Shown: positions 1 to 10,520 of the stretch, one piece after another | Layout of the letters: the number at the start of each line of letters is the position of its first letter | Numbering within the stretch: the first letter of the stretch is position 1 | NCBI RefSeq assembly: GCF_964656455.1 | Contig: NC_135719.1 | Coordinates: forward strand, 9,465,163 to 9,529,162 | Reading direction: 5' to 3' | Length of the DNA stretch: 64,000 nucleotides | Source: Halichoerus grypus | Lineage: Eukaryota > Chordata > Mammalia > Carnivora > Phocidae | Translations under genes and position numbers: made by a program | Notes under the pieces: model-generated | Told to the model about the DNA's origin: nothing | The model's database searches: none | What the model saw: the letters and a program-made list of their open reading frames with translations, nothing else

Positions 1-3000
1 ATCAAAAGACACAGGCTATCAGATTGGATTAAAAAACAAGACCCATCGATATGCTGTCTGCAAGAGACTCATTTTAGACCCAAAGACACCCCCAGATTGA
101 AAGTGAGGGGGTGGAAAACCATTTACCATGCTAATGGACACCAAAAGAAAGCTGGGGTGGCAATCCTTATATCAGACAAATTAGATTTTAAACCAAAGAC
201 TGTAATAAGAGATGAGGAAGGACACTATATCCTACTTAAAGGGTCTATCCAACAAGAAGATCTAACAATTGTAAATATCTATGCCCCTAACATGGGAGCA
301 GCCAATTATATAAGGCAATTAATAACAAAAGCAAAGAAACACATCGACAACAATACAATAATAGTGGGGGACTTTAACACCCCCCTCACTGAAATGGACA
401 GATCGTCTAAGCAAAAGATCAACAAGGAAATAAAGACTTTAAATGACACACTGGACCAAATGGACTTCACAGACATATTCAGAACATTCCATCCCAAAGC
501 AACGGAATACACATTCTTCTCTAGTGCCCATGGAATATTCTCCAGAATAGATCACATCCTAGGTCATATATCAGGTCTCAACTGGTACCAGAAGATCGGG
601 ATCATCCCCTGCATATTTTCAGACCACAATGCTTTGAAACTAGAACTCAATCACAAGAGGAAAGTTGGAAAGAACTCAAATACATGGAGGCTAAAGAGCA
701 TCCTACTGAAGAATGAATGGGTCAACCAGGAAATTAAAGAAGAATTAAAAAAATTCATGGAAACCAATGAAAATGAAAACACAACTATTCAAAATCTTTG
801 GGATTCAGCAAAGGCAGTCCTAAGAGGAAAGTATATAGAATACAAGCCTTTCTCAAGAAACAAGAAAGGTCTCAAGTACACAACCTAACCCTACATCTAA
901 AAGAGCTGGAGAAAGAACAGCAAACAAAGCCTAAACCCAGCAGGAGAAGAGAAATAATAAAGATCAGAGCAGAAATCAATGAAATAGAAACCAAAAGAAC
1001 AGTAGAACAGATCAACGAAACTAGGAGCTGGTTCTTTGAAAGAATTAACAAGATTGATAAGCCCCTGGCCAGACTTATCAAAAAGAAAAGAGAAATGACC
1101 CAAATCAACAAAATCATGAATGAAAGAGGAGAAATCACAACCAACACCAAAGAAATACAAACAATTATAAGAACATATTATGAGCAACTCTATGCCAGCA
1201 AATTAGATAACCTGGAAGTAATGGATGCATTCCTAGAGATGTATCAACTACCAAAACTGAACCAGGAAGAAATAGAAAACCTGAACAGACCTATAACCAC
1301 TAAGGAAATAGAAGCAGTCATCAAAAATCTCCCAAAACACAAAAGCCCAGGGCCAGATGGCTTCCCAGGGGAATTCTACCAAACATTTCAAGAAGAATTA
1401 ATACCTATCCTTCTGAAAGTGTTCCAAAAAATAGAAATGGAAGGAAAACTTCCAAACTCATTTTATGAGGCCAGCATTACCTTGATCCCAAAACCAGACA
1501 AAGACCCCATCAAAAAGGAGAATTACAGACCAATATCCCTGATGAACATGGATGCAAAAATTCTCACCAAAATACTAGCCAATAGGATCCAACAGTACAT
1601 TAAAAGGATTATTCACCACGACCAAGTGGGATTTATCCCTGGGCTGCAAGGTTGGTTCAACACCCACAAATCAATCAACGTGATACAATACATTAACAAA
1701 AGAAAGAACAAGAATCATATGATCCTCTCAATAGATGCAGAAAAAGCATTTGACAAAGTACAGCATCCTTTCTTGATCAAAACTCTTCAGAGTATAGGGA
1801 TAGAGGGTACATACCTCAATATCATAAAAGCCACCTATGAAAAACCTACAGCGAATATCATTCTCAATGGGGAAAAACTGAGAGCTGTCCCCCTAAGGTC
1901 AGGAACACGGCAGGGATGTCCACTATCACCACTGCTATTCAACATAGTATTGGAAGTCCTAGCCACAGCAATCAGACAACAAAAAGAAATCAAAGGCATC
2001 CAAATTGGCAAAGAAGAAGTCAAACTCTCACTCTTTGCAGATGATATGATACTTTATGTGGAAAATCCCAAAGACTCCACCCCAAAACTGCTAGAACTCA
2101 TACAGGAATTCAGTCAAGTGGCAGGATATAAAATCAATGCACAGAAGTCAGTGGCATTCCTATACACCAACAACAAGTCAGAAGAAAGGGAAATTAAGGA
2201 GTCGATCCCATTTACAATTGCACCCAAAACCATAAGATACCTAGGCATAAATCTAACCAAAGAGGCAAAGGATCTGTACTCAGAAAACTATAAAATACTC
2301 ATGAAAGAAATTGAGGAAGACACAAAGAAATGGAAAAACGTTCCATGCTCATGGATTGGAAGAAAAAATATTGTGAAGATGTCAATCCTACCAAGAGCAA
2401 TCTACACATTCAATGCAATCCCCATCAAAATACCATCCACTTTCTTCAAAGAAATGGAACAAATAATCCTAAAATTTGTATGGAACCGGAAAAGACCCCG
2501 CATAGCCAGAGGAATGTTGAAAAAGAAAAGCAAAGCTGGCGGCATTACAATCCAGACTTCCAGCTCTATTACAAAGCTGTCATCATCAAGACAGTATGGT
2601 ACTGGCACAAAAACAGACACATAGATCAATGGAACAGAATAGAGAGCCCAGAAATGGACCCTCAACTATATGGTCAACTAATCTTTGACAAAGCAGGAAA
2701 GAATGTCCAATGGAAAAAAGACAGTCTCTTCAACAAATGGTGTTGGGAAAATTGGACAGCCACATGCAGAAGAATGAAACTGGACCATTTCCTTACACCA
2801 CACACAAAAATAGACTCCAAATGGTTGAAAGACCTCAATGTGAGACAGGAGTCCATCAAAATCCTAAAGGAGAACACAGGCAGCAACCTCTTCGACCTCA
2901 GCCGCAGCAACTTCTTCCTAGAAACATCGCCAAAGGCAAGGGAAGCAAGGGCAAAAATGAACTATTGGGACTTCATCAAGATAAAAAGCTTTTGCAAAGC

Positions 3001-3754
3001 AAAGGAAACAGTCAACAAAACCAAAAGACAACTGACAGAATGGGAGAAGATATTTGCAAATGACATATCAGATAAAGGGCTAGTATCCAAAATCTATAAA
3101 GAACTCATCAAACTCAACACCAAAAGAACAAAGAATCCAATCAAGAAATGGGCAGAAGACATGAACAGACATTTTTCCAAAGAAGACATCCAAACGGCCA
3201 ACAGACACATGAAAAAGTGTTCAATATCGCTCAGCATCAGGGAAATCCAAATCAAAACCTCAATGAGATACCACCTCACACCAGTCAGAATGGCTAAAAT
3301 TAACAAGTCAGGAAATGACAGATGTTGGCGGGGATGTGGAGAAAGGGGAACCCTCCTACACTGTTGGTGGGAATGCAAGCTGGTGCAGCCACTCTGGAAA
3401 ACAGTATGGAGGTTCCTCAAAAAGTTGAAAATAGAGCTACCATATGATCCAGCAATTGCACTCCTGGGTATTTCCCCCAAAGATACAAAAGTAGGGACCC
3501 GAAAGTGTACGTGCACCCCGATGTTTATAGCAGCAATGTCCACAATAGCCAAACTGTGGAAAGAGCCAAGATGTCCATCAACAGATGAATGGATAAAGAA
3601 GAGGTGGTATATATATACAATGGAATATTATGCAGCCATCAAAAGGAATGAGCTCTTGCCATTTGCAACGACGTGGATGGAACTGGAGGGTATTATGCTG
3701 AGCGAAATAAGTCAAACAGAGAAAGACATGTATCATATGACCTCACTGATATGA
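1..3754 (+). pseudogene. LINE-1 ORF2 protein (endonuclease and reverse transcriptase), frameshifted
   Basis: ORF2p nicks DNA and reverse-transcribes its template at the nick. The reading starts at about residue 22 of a roughly 1270-residue protein. Endonuclease landmarks are present: the QETH glutamate at 64-66, GDFN at 367-378 and SDH at 619-627. Reverse-transcriptase landmarks follow: [10 protein letters not shown] around 1728-1757, [10 protein letters not shown] around 1902-1931 and the catalytic FADD at 2034-2045. The C-terminal Cys/His cluster spans 3323-3376. The frame moves from 1 to 3 near 838-845 and from 3 to 2 near 2550-2556. Each shift looks like loss of one base, judged from protein similarity continuing in the new frame. 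No other stop interrupts the path, which ends with TGA at 3752-3754. As it stands it cannot make full-length ORF2p. Confidence 0.92.
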
Positions 3755-4231
3755 GGAATTCTTAATCTCAGGAAACAAACTGAGGGTTGCTGGAGTGGGG
3801 GGTGGGGTGGGAGGGATGGGGTGACTGGGTGATGGACACTGGGGAGGGTATGTGCTCTGGTAAGCGCTGTGAATTGTGCAAGACTGTTGAATCTCAGATC
3901 TGCACCTCTGAAACAAATAATGCAATATATGTTAAGAAAGAAAAAAAGAAGAAGAAGAATGTAGCAGGAGGGGAAGAATGAAGGGGGGGAAATCGGAGGG
4001 GGAGAAGAACCATGAGAGACGATGGACTCTGAAAAACAAACTGAGGGTTCTAGAGGGGAGGGGGTGGGAGGATGGGTTAGCCTGGTGATGGGTATTGAGG
4101 AGGGCACGTTCTGCATGGAGCACTGGGTGTTATGCACAAACAATGAATCATGGAACACTATATCTAAAACTAATGATGTAATGTATGGGGATTAACATAA
4201 CAATAAAAAAATTAAAAAAAAAAAAAAAAAA
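3755..4231 (+). other. L1 3' UTR with two G-rich blocks and poly-A
   Basis: Two similar sub-blocks, around 3772-3860 and 4028-4110, each start with 'AACAAACTGAGGGTT' and run into G-tracts at 3797-3821 and 4055-4077. Both could form G-quadruplexes on the + strand. A purine-rich stretch (about 3935-4020) separates them. The end contains ATAAAA-type sequence followed by A-rich DNA. G-rich polypurine tracts are a known property of mammalian L1 3' UTRs. The paired arrangement here is directly visible. Confidence 0.85.
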
Positions 4232-4237
4232 GGAAGA

Positions 4238-4525
4238 GGGGCGCCTGAGTGGCTCAGTCAGTTAAGTATCCAACTCTTGGTTTCGGCTCAGGTCATGATC
4301 TCAGGGTCATGAGATCAAGCCCCGCATCAGACTCCACACTGGGCATGGAGCCTGCTTAAGATTCTCTCTCTCCCTTTCCCTCTACCCCTCCCCACTCCAC
4401 TCGTGTGCACGCTCTCTCTCTAAAAAGGAAGGAAGGAAGGAAGGAAGGAAGGAAGGAAGGAAGGAAGGAAGGAAGGAAGGAAGGAAGGAAGGAAGGAAGG
4501 AAGAAAGAAGAAAGAAAGAAAAGAA
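4238..4525 (+). mobile_element. CAN-SINE (tRNA-Lys derived) with GGAA tail
   Basis: The head 'GGGGCGCCTGAGTGGCTCAG' carries a Pol III A-box-like segment, followed by a pyrimidine tract and then a tail of GGAA and GAAA repeats. It is an older variant, with AACTCTTGGTTT and a GGGCATGGAGCC box. It lies directly behind the L1 A-tail and may have inserted into it. Confidence 0.9.
4427..4524 (+). repeat. (GGAA)n microsatellite, SINE tail
   Basis: About 19 tandem GGAA units (4427-4502) degrade into GAAA/GAAGAAA up to about 4524. GGAA arrays match the core of ETS-family binding sites, although this one arose as a SINE tail. Confidence 0.92.
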
Positions 4526-5737
4526 TCAAGAGATTAAGCTGATGGGGAATGGGGTGGGTTGGGGGATAATGTCCTTGAAGCCATGTGGCCAGTAGGTACA
4601 ATTCTACCCCCCACCCCCACCATTGCTACTAATTCCTCAGTAAGACACTTGTCCACATAGATCCTACTTCTGCCTATTTGTGAGCAGAGTGCCTCCTACA
4701 ACCAGCGGTTGGTTAGAGCACTGGGGACAGACTCACTTGTGCATATCCTAAAGGGCTGCAATCCGGTTGCCTGGATGGGGGACAAAGGCAAAGGCATGCC
4801 TCACTTAGCTGGGCCCCGGCCAGGAGATGGCCAACACTGAAGCCCGTAGCTCCTGACCAGGCACAACTCTTGTGACGCCAAAGGGGATTTTGAACTTTCC
4901 ATCTGGTCCTGCCCCTGCCCAGCAGAGCCCTAAAAACAGTTCCAATCAGCATGAAGAATATTCACCAGCTGCCCCAGTCTCCTGAGCACTTCTTAGCCAT
5001 CTTGAAGAAGTTGGACGAATAAGCTATCTTTCATTTGCCATCCCTTGGCATGAATTTTGCATTACGCTGAATTCCGTTAGGTTCAAGCTAACATTGTTCC
5101 CTCCCAGACAATGTTCTCCACTCACAGGCACACGTGTGCTTACAGGAGGGGTCCCCAAGGGTCCAGGGGCTCTTGGCACATCTTGAGAGTGTTTTTATGA
5201 ACACTCAAGCCTTCAGTGCTTGGGAGTTAAATCTGAAGATGAAATCGCTCTTGGATTTATGCTATTAATAAAGCGGGCTTCTTTCTCTTTGCATGAGAGA
5301 GAATGACTAGACTTTCAGCAGACTGTCTGGCATGGTTCAGCACCATGGAAGGCTGTGCGCCTAGAGGACAGGGTTGAGGGTGGCCTTGTGGCCTCTGCCC
5401 ACACACACAGTGCTCTCAGGGCTGTGGGTCCCACTGGGTCTCTGTGCCCTCCACATGGGCCTAAAGTTAGCCCCATAGGTCCTAAAGGAGGCCTATGTGA
5501 GGTTAATCATGCAGGGAATCTAACCCCTGAGCTCAAAGCATGGGGCTGCCCATGTAGGCATCCCCGTGTTTATCACTGAGTGCCTGGGAATGGGGAACCC
5601 CTCAAAGCATTGACAGGCACACCCGGATGACCATTCACTCCACGGGCCAGCTCTGACCACACAGGTTTTATGAGAAGAGTGAGCACAGTGAGGACTGGTA
5701 CACTGGAGTTTGATGCCCACATGGGACGGCACCAGGA
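4526..5737. other. Unassigned sequence, no gene seen
   Basis: No open frame here has protein-like features and I cannot assign a repeat family. The part around 4980-5110 has a promoter-LTR-like texture (an AATAAGC-type motif and pyrimidine-rich flanks), but I cannot tie it to a known LTR. A REST-like half site lies at 5336. Confidence 0.4.
5336..5356 (+). promoter_or_regulatory. Possible REST/NRSF (RE1) left half-site
   Basis: TTCAGCACCATGGA matches the left half and centre of the RE1 consensus, but the right half (AGGCTGT) diverges. A partial RE1 like this often binds weakly or not at all. This is a motif match only. Confidence 0.22.
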
Positions 5738-5818
5738 TTCTGCATCTCTAGCACACTGCAGGGGATGCTGCTGGTGCTGGTCTGTGGACCCCACTTTGAG
5801 TAACAGAAACCAGCTCGG
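5738..5818 (+). mobile_element. MER5-type hAT-Charlie DNA transposon fragment
   Basis: The run from 'AGGATTCTGCATCTCTAGCA' through 'GATGCTGCTGGTGCTGGTC' to 'CCCCACTTTGAGTAAC' resembles the terminal half of MER5A, a non-autonomous hAT element found across mammals. The 5' half is not recognisable. Confidence 0.55.
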
Positions 5819-5984
5819 AAAGCATGGAATGATGAAGTGTCACTTCTGTAGGTGACAACAGGGACACAGGGACAAGGCAAGCCACCACTAGGGTGCCCAA
5901 GGCACCCACTCACTCTGCCCTCCTGCCCTGAGTGTACATTTCTGAGCAGGCAGTGAAACTGAGAAGAAAGAGCACAGAAGAAGA

Positions 5985-6075
5985 CTCTCACTCTCGTCCT
6001 GGTTCCTCTATTAGCCAGCTCTGTGACTCTGAGCAAGTCTCCCAGTCAAATGCCCCAGCTGCCACAGCACGCCCT
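5985..6075 (+). mobile_element. MIR SINE fragment
   Basis: 'CCAGCTCTGTGACTCTGAGC' followed by 'AAGTCTCCCAGTC' resembles the MIR core ('agctgtgtgaccttgggcaagt'). It is short and diverged. Confidence 0.4.
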
Positions 6076-6161
6076 GTAACATTTAAGAGAAAGAGAGATC
6101 TGAGAGCATTCTGAAAACCATAAAAGAGTACATAAATGCAAGGTCTAAGAAGCATGACCTT

Positions 6162-6260
6162 GGGGCGCCTGGCTGGCTCAGTCGCTGGAACTCTTGATCT
6201 CAGGGTTGTGAGTTCAAGCCCCACATTGGGTGGAGAGATGACTTAAAAATAAAATCTTTA
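6162..6260 (+). mobile_element. Short tRNA-like CAN-SINE variant (about 100 bp)
   Basis: It begins 'GGGGCGCCTGGCTGGCTCAG' and ends 'GATGACTTAAAAATAAAATC', with no pyrimidine-rich tract. Three similar short copies lie at 9616, 29582 and 58249, so this is a distinct class and not a random truncation. It abuts a second SINE head to tail. Confidence 0.82.
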
Positions 6261-6501
6261 GGGGGCACCTGGGTGGCTCAGTTGGTTAGGCATCTGACTT
6301 GATTTCAGCTCAGGTCATGGTCTCAAGGTCATGGGATCAAGTCCCACGTTGGGCTCTGGGCTCTTTGGGGAATCTGCTGAAGATTCTCTCTCTCTCTCTC
6401 TCTCCCTCTGCTCCCCTCCACTCATGTTTGTGCTCTCGCTCTCTCTCTCAAATAAATAAATAAATCTTTTTAAAATAAAAAAAATAAAACCTTAAAAAAA
6501 A
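6261..6501 (+). mobile_element. CAN-SINE, full length
   Basis: It shows a typical head, a CT-rich tract (about 6385-6450), an AAATAAATAAATAAATC segment and an A-rich tail. It sits immediately 3' of the short SINE at 6162, consistent with insertion into that element's A-rich tail. Confidence 0.92.
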
Positions 6502-7474
6502 GGACCATGACCAAAAGCTCAAGGTTTAGGGCAATGTACTGAGCCCCAGCCTCCTCACCGGGCCCCATTCTCATTAGCAGCTGTGCGGGTCTCTTAGGGC
6601 GTCAGACACCATTAGCGATCCAGAGAAGCCCCATATGCTCTTCTCAGTGCCTCCTTGTGTAGACAGCCCGTGCCCCCATCAGCATGGTTATCCCTGAAGC
6701 AAGAGGCTTTCCAAAGGAATGTCAGGTCGCCTCTTGGGTCTTCAAACCCTAAGTGCTATGTACGCCTGTTCTTTTAAGCCATCAGCCCCTAAGGAGGTTG
6801 TAGGGAAAGTGTGTCCTTCCCAAATTGTGGGCAGTGAGGTGAAGACGAGTTAGTACCATTCCCATGTGATAGAGAAGGAAACAGAAGGATAAGGAATAAA
6901 AGTGGGGAGTGGGTCAAGACGGAGGGCCCTGCCGTGGAACGAGGAAAAGGCACGGCAAACCCAGGGATCACCAGGTGCCCAGCAGCCCCTGCATCTCACT
7001 TTCGGTTTCTACATCACTGCCCCGGCCACCATCACCCCATCATCAGCAAACACACACTGAGACCCTGCTCCAGACCCAGTGTCCGAGGGGTGGGGGGCTG
7101 TTGGCTAGCAGACATGGTGATGAATCAAAGAAAAATAAAAACGCATCCCTTCTCCCCAGCAACATAAAGCTAAGTGTAGGGATAAGTTATACCAAACACA
7201 AAAACCACAATAAAAGGCAGAATATGCCAAAGGCCAAGGACGCTAAGTGCTGAGAAGTCCTCTGAGGGAGAGGTTCCCGGGCTCCGACGGAGGAAGGCGT
7301 TGCAGACCTGTGGTTGCAATGGAGGGAAAGAAGGAAAACGGTTCCATCACAGCAGCTCTAGCCCCTGTGATCAGGGTTGTCATCCTGCAGGAACTGCATT
7401 TTGTTGAAGGCCACGTGCTTGGGAGAGCGCGTTCAGCACTGGGGACCTGGGTCAGCAGGAGTAGTCGGACAATG

Positions 7475-7488
7475 TCGCCCCCTGGAGG
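7475..7488 (-). promoter_or_regulatory. Candidate CTCF core motif
   Basis: On the minus strand the sequence reads CCTCCAGGGGGCGA, close to the CTCF core CCACCAGGGGGCGC (12 of 14 by eye). This is a motif match only, with no evidence of occupancy. Confidence 0.4.
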
Positions 7489-7838
7489 CCAACGGAGAGC
7501 CGTCCCTGAATATTGGAGACCCAGCCACCAGGCAGCCACCACCTTGATGTACTTGGAGTTCTGGCCCCTGTGAAAAAATATTTGAGCCTGGACCCCACAT
7601 TCAGGGGTTCAGACATGTTCAGATCGTTTGCTGGGCTGGGGATCCCCCTTGGTGAGGCCTGACCTTGAGGCCCAAAAGAAAAATCAGCCCAGGGGCACCT
7701 AGCTGAGAGCAGGGCCAGGAAGCTGGAGTGGACAGGCCAGGAACAGCAAAAGGCTGGCTGGACCATCACTGTCCCCGCCTGCACCCTTGATGAAGGCTGG
7801 GCTCTAAGGAAAGAACTTGGCCACTAGGGGCGCATGTG

Positions 7839-7841
<3 letters not shown>

Positions 7842-7876
<35 letters not shown>
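7842..7876 (+). repeat. (CA)n microsatellite
   Basis: An uninterrupted AC run of about 17 dinucleotides. It does not lie in a SINE tail. Confidence 0.97.
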
Positions 7877-7877
<1 letters not shown>

Positions 7878-8084
7878 CCGGGAACTCTGGGAAAGAACTG
7901 ACAGTGAGGAATGCAAACCCTTTCTCCACCTGCCGGTAAGCACACTTCAGGAGGAAGGAGGGCTGGACAGAAGCCCAGGGTGGAGCCCAGAGGTCAGCAG
8001 GCAAAGGACAGGAGAACAGCCCCTGCCAATTCTGTCTGCCCGAGCCTAGGACACACCTGCCACCTACCCACCGGAGGGGGATCC

Positions 8085-8195
8085 TATTACCTTCATTCTT
8101 ACAAATGAGAAAATTCGATGATCAGGAAGACCGTCAGTTACCCAGGGCCACTGATTTCATCAGTGGCAAAGCCAAAGCCCATGCTGTCGGTCAGT
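8085..8195 (-). mobile_element. MIR SINE fragment, reverse orientation
   Basis: 'TACAAATGAGAAAATTCGAT', then 'CAGTTACCCAGGGCCAC' and 'CAGTGGCAAAGCCAAAGC', match the reverse complement of the MIR core and 3' part. It is diverged. Confidence 0.55.
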
Positions 8196-8270
8196 GACTC
8201 CCATCTAGGTGCGGCAAACAGCATCGGAACTAACATTCAGGAGTAAACACTAATAAAGAAAATAAATTCC

Positions 8271-8462
8271 AGGGGTGCCTGGGTGGCTCAGATGGTTGGG
8301 CGTCTGCCTTCAGCTCGGGTCATGGTCCAGGTCCTGGGATCGAGCCCCGCATCGGGCTCCCTGCTTGGCAGGGAGCCTGCTTCTCCCTCTCCCTCTACTG
8401 TTCCCCCTGCTTGTGCTCTCTTGCTCTCTCTGTCAGATAAATAAATAAAATCTTTATAAAAA
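8271..8462 (+). mobile_element. CAN-SINE with exact TSD
   Basis: It is bounded by an identical 16-bp target-site duplication, AAAGAAAATAAATTCC, at 8255-8270 and 8463-8478, which fixes both ends. It has a standard CT tract and A-rich tail. Confidence 0.95.
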
Positions 8463-8478
8463 AAAGAAAATAAATTCC

Positions 8479-8799
8479 ATTATTAGAATCCTAATGAGTA
8501 AAAAAAAAAAAAAAAAGATAGCTCATCTATGCCTGAGGTTTGAATGTGTAGCAAACTAAAGTCACATTACCTTCATGCAGATCAACTCAGGACATCCTAA
8601 AAATTGCAAACTCAAGGTGTCCAGGGAAGTTCTAAGGCAAAACTGCTCCCAACCTGCTGCCTTGTTTCTACATTTATTTCTATTACACATTTCCTCTGCT
8701 GTGTTGGAAGTTAAATGGTAGTAGAGGAAGTGTTTAAATTCTTATCCCAAAGCAGAGAAGGGGAGTCAGCCAAATATAGAGATCTCTTATTTTCCTAAT
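8479..8799. other. Unassigned AT-rich sequence
   Basis: Apart from an A-run at 8500-8517 I see nothing assignable. Confidence 0.4.
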
Positions 8800-8814
8800 G
8801 AAAATATGTTATTT

Positions 8815-9010
8815 AGGGGCGCCTGGGTGGCTCAGGTGTTAAGCATCTGCCTTCGGCTCAGGTCATGATCCCGGGGTCCTGGGATCGAGCCCCGCATCGG
8901 GCTCCCTGCTCCGCGGGAAGCCTGATTCTCTCCCTCCCACTCCCCCTGCTTGTGTTCCCTCTCTTGCTGCATCTCTCTCTGTCAAATAAATAAAATCTTT
9001 AAAAAAAAAA
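8815..9010 (+). mobile_element. CAN-SINE, 'GTGTTCCCTCTCTTGCTG' subfamily
   Basis: It is flanked by a TSD, GAAAATATGTTATTT, at 8800-8814 and 9011-9025. It carries 'CCGCGGGAAGCCTG' and a 'CCCCCTGCTTGTGTTCCCTC' tail block, which marks a subfamily shared with nine other copies in the window. Confidence 0.95.
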
Positions 9011-9025
9011 GAAAATATGTTATTT

Positions 9026-9615
9026 TAAAAAGTTTGGGGGTCAATTCAAATATGCAAACTTTCTAGGAATGTGGAAGGAAGAGTCAAATGTCTACTTATA
9101 AATATTTCATTTATTCACTCCAGTGCTAAATGTTTCACAGCAGCATAACTTTTTACATCATGTATTATTATAGTAAGTCTAAAACTGGGCCATAATTCCT
9201 TCATGGCTCCACATTCATCTGCCAATCACAGCGTCCTCTACGGCCACTTATACCTGGGGTAGATGGTGCCTTTCTTAAATCTTGGTGTTCTAACTGAAGG
9301 AAGTGAAAGGTATAAATACGAAAAATGCAAAACCTAAGATAGATTTACGGAATTTGCCAGACAATTCTTCCTGCTTTTGTTTTTCTTAATTTTACAGAAC
9401 CAGGAATTTTGAGAAAAAGTATGCACAACATTTCATATTGTTAGAGATGCCATTCCAGAATGATATCTCAACAAGTGTTGAAAAATTTTAACATTTCAAC
9501 AATATCATTTCTTGAGAATTGCTTTTATTTTTAATTATCTCATTATTTGAAAATAATAAAATTGTAAAACTTCTGATCTTTACTGTGAAGAAGGTTTCTA
9601 AAAAGAATTTTTGTT
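9026..9615. other. Unassigned AT-rich sequence
   Basis: No gene or recognisable repeat. The run around 9440-9560 is strongly AT-rich. Confidence 0.4.
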
Positions 9616-9721
9616 GGGGTTCCTGGCTGGCTTAGTCACTGGAGCATGGAAATCTTGGTCACAGAGTTGTGGGTTTGAGCCTCAAGTTGGATGTAGAGAT
9701 TACTTACAAATAAAATCTTTA
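9616..9721 (+). mobile_element. Short tRNA-like CAN-SINE variant
   Basis: It starts 'GGGGTTCCTGGCTGGCTTAG' and ends 'GATTACTTACAAATAAAATC', with no CT tract. It is diverged and therefore probably older than the adjoining SINE at 9734. Confidence 0.78.
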
Positions 9722-9733
9722 AAAAAAGAATTT

Positions 9734-9897
9734 GGGGGACACCTAGTTGGCTCAGTCAGTTAAGTGTCTGCCTTTGGCTCAGGTCATGATCCCAGGACCT
9801 GCTGAGCAGGGAGCCTGCTTCTCCCTCTCCCTTTGCTTGTGTTCTCTCTCTCTCTCTCAGTGTGTCAAATAAATAAATAAAATCCTTTTTAAAAAAG
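9734..9897 (+). mobile_element. CAN-SINE with internal deletion
   Basis: The head and tail are typical, but the central part jumps from 'GATCCCAGGACCTG' straight to 'CTGAGCAGGGAGCCTGC', so about 25 bp of the usual middle is missing. Imperfect flanks AAAAAGAATTTG and AAAAAGAAGTTTG may be its TSD. Confidence 0.88.
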
Positions 9898-9984
9898 AAG
9901 TTTGTTGTCTTAATGTGTGCCAACTAAACTAAACCCAAGTAAGCAAAGCTCTAACAAGAAAGCTAAAAAGAGTGGTATATGAGA

Positions 9985-10520
9985 AGCCACCTAAGCATCC
10001 ATCGATAGATGAATGGATAAAGAAGATGTGGTATATACACCCCCAGAATATTACACAGCCATAAAAAAGGATGGAATCTTGCCTCTTGTAACAACACAGA
10101 TGGACCTAGAGTGTATTATGCTAAGTGAAATAAGTCAGACTGAGAAAGACAAATACCATATGATTTTACTCATATGTGGAATCTAAAAAGCAAAACAAGT
10201 GAATAAAACAAACAAAAAGCAGAATCAGACCCATAAATACAGAGAACAAACTGATGGTTGCCAGAGGGAAGGGGTTGGGGGGATGGGCAAAATGGGTGAA
10301 GGGGAGAGGGACATACAGGCTTCCAGTTATGGAATGAATAAGTCACAGGAATAAAAGGCACAGCATAGGGAATATAATCAATGATACTATATATTGTATG
10401 GTAACAGATGGTAGCTACACTTGGAGCATAGCATAACGCATAGAGATGTTGAATCACTACATTGTACACCTGAAACTAATGTAACATTGTGTGTTAACTA
10501 TACTCAAATAAAAAACAATT
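9985..10520 (+). mobile_element. LINE-1 3' end, L1MA-like
   Basis: It begins in the last part of ORF2 ('ATGAATGGATAAAGAAGATG'), passes through 'AAGTGAAATAAGTCAGACTG', and ends with the older L1 terminus 'CATTGTACACCTGAAACTAA' followed by an AATAAA-containing tail. It is 5'-truncated. Confidence 0.85.

Larger units (their letters stand above)
1..4231 (+). mobile_element. LINE-1 retrotransposon, carnivore type, 5' end outside window
   Basis: The element runs from inside ORF2 at the window edge through a 3' UTR to an A-rich tail at about 4207-4231. ORF2 is open except for two 1-bp deletions, which suggests a fairly recent insertion. The same 3' UTR recurs at 53631-53820 (+) and 56224-56705 (-), so the subfamily was active more than once here. 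A CAN-SINE begins at 4238, directly after the tail, so the downstream target-site duplication cannot be read with confidence. The 5' UTR and ORF1, if present, lie upstream of the window. Confidence 0.93.
6502..8084. other. Unassigned sequence with a CA microsatellite and a CTCF-like motif
   Basis: No coding gene or repeat family can be supported here. Open frames in the 7.2-7.8 kb part overlap on both strands and lack conserved motifs. A CTCF-like motif (7475-7488) and a (CA)n run (7842-7876) are listed separately. Confidence 0.45.
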
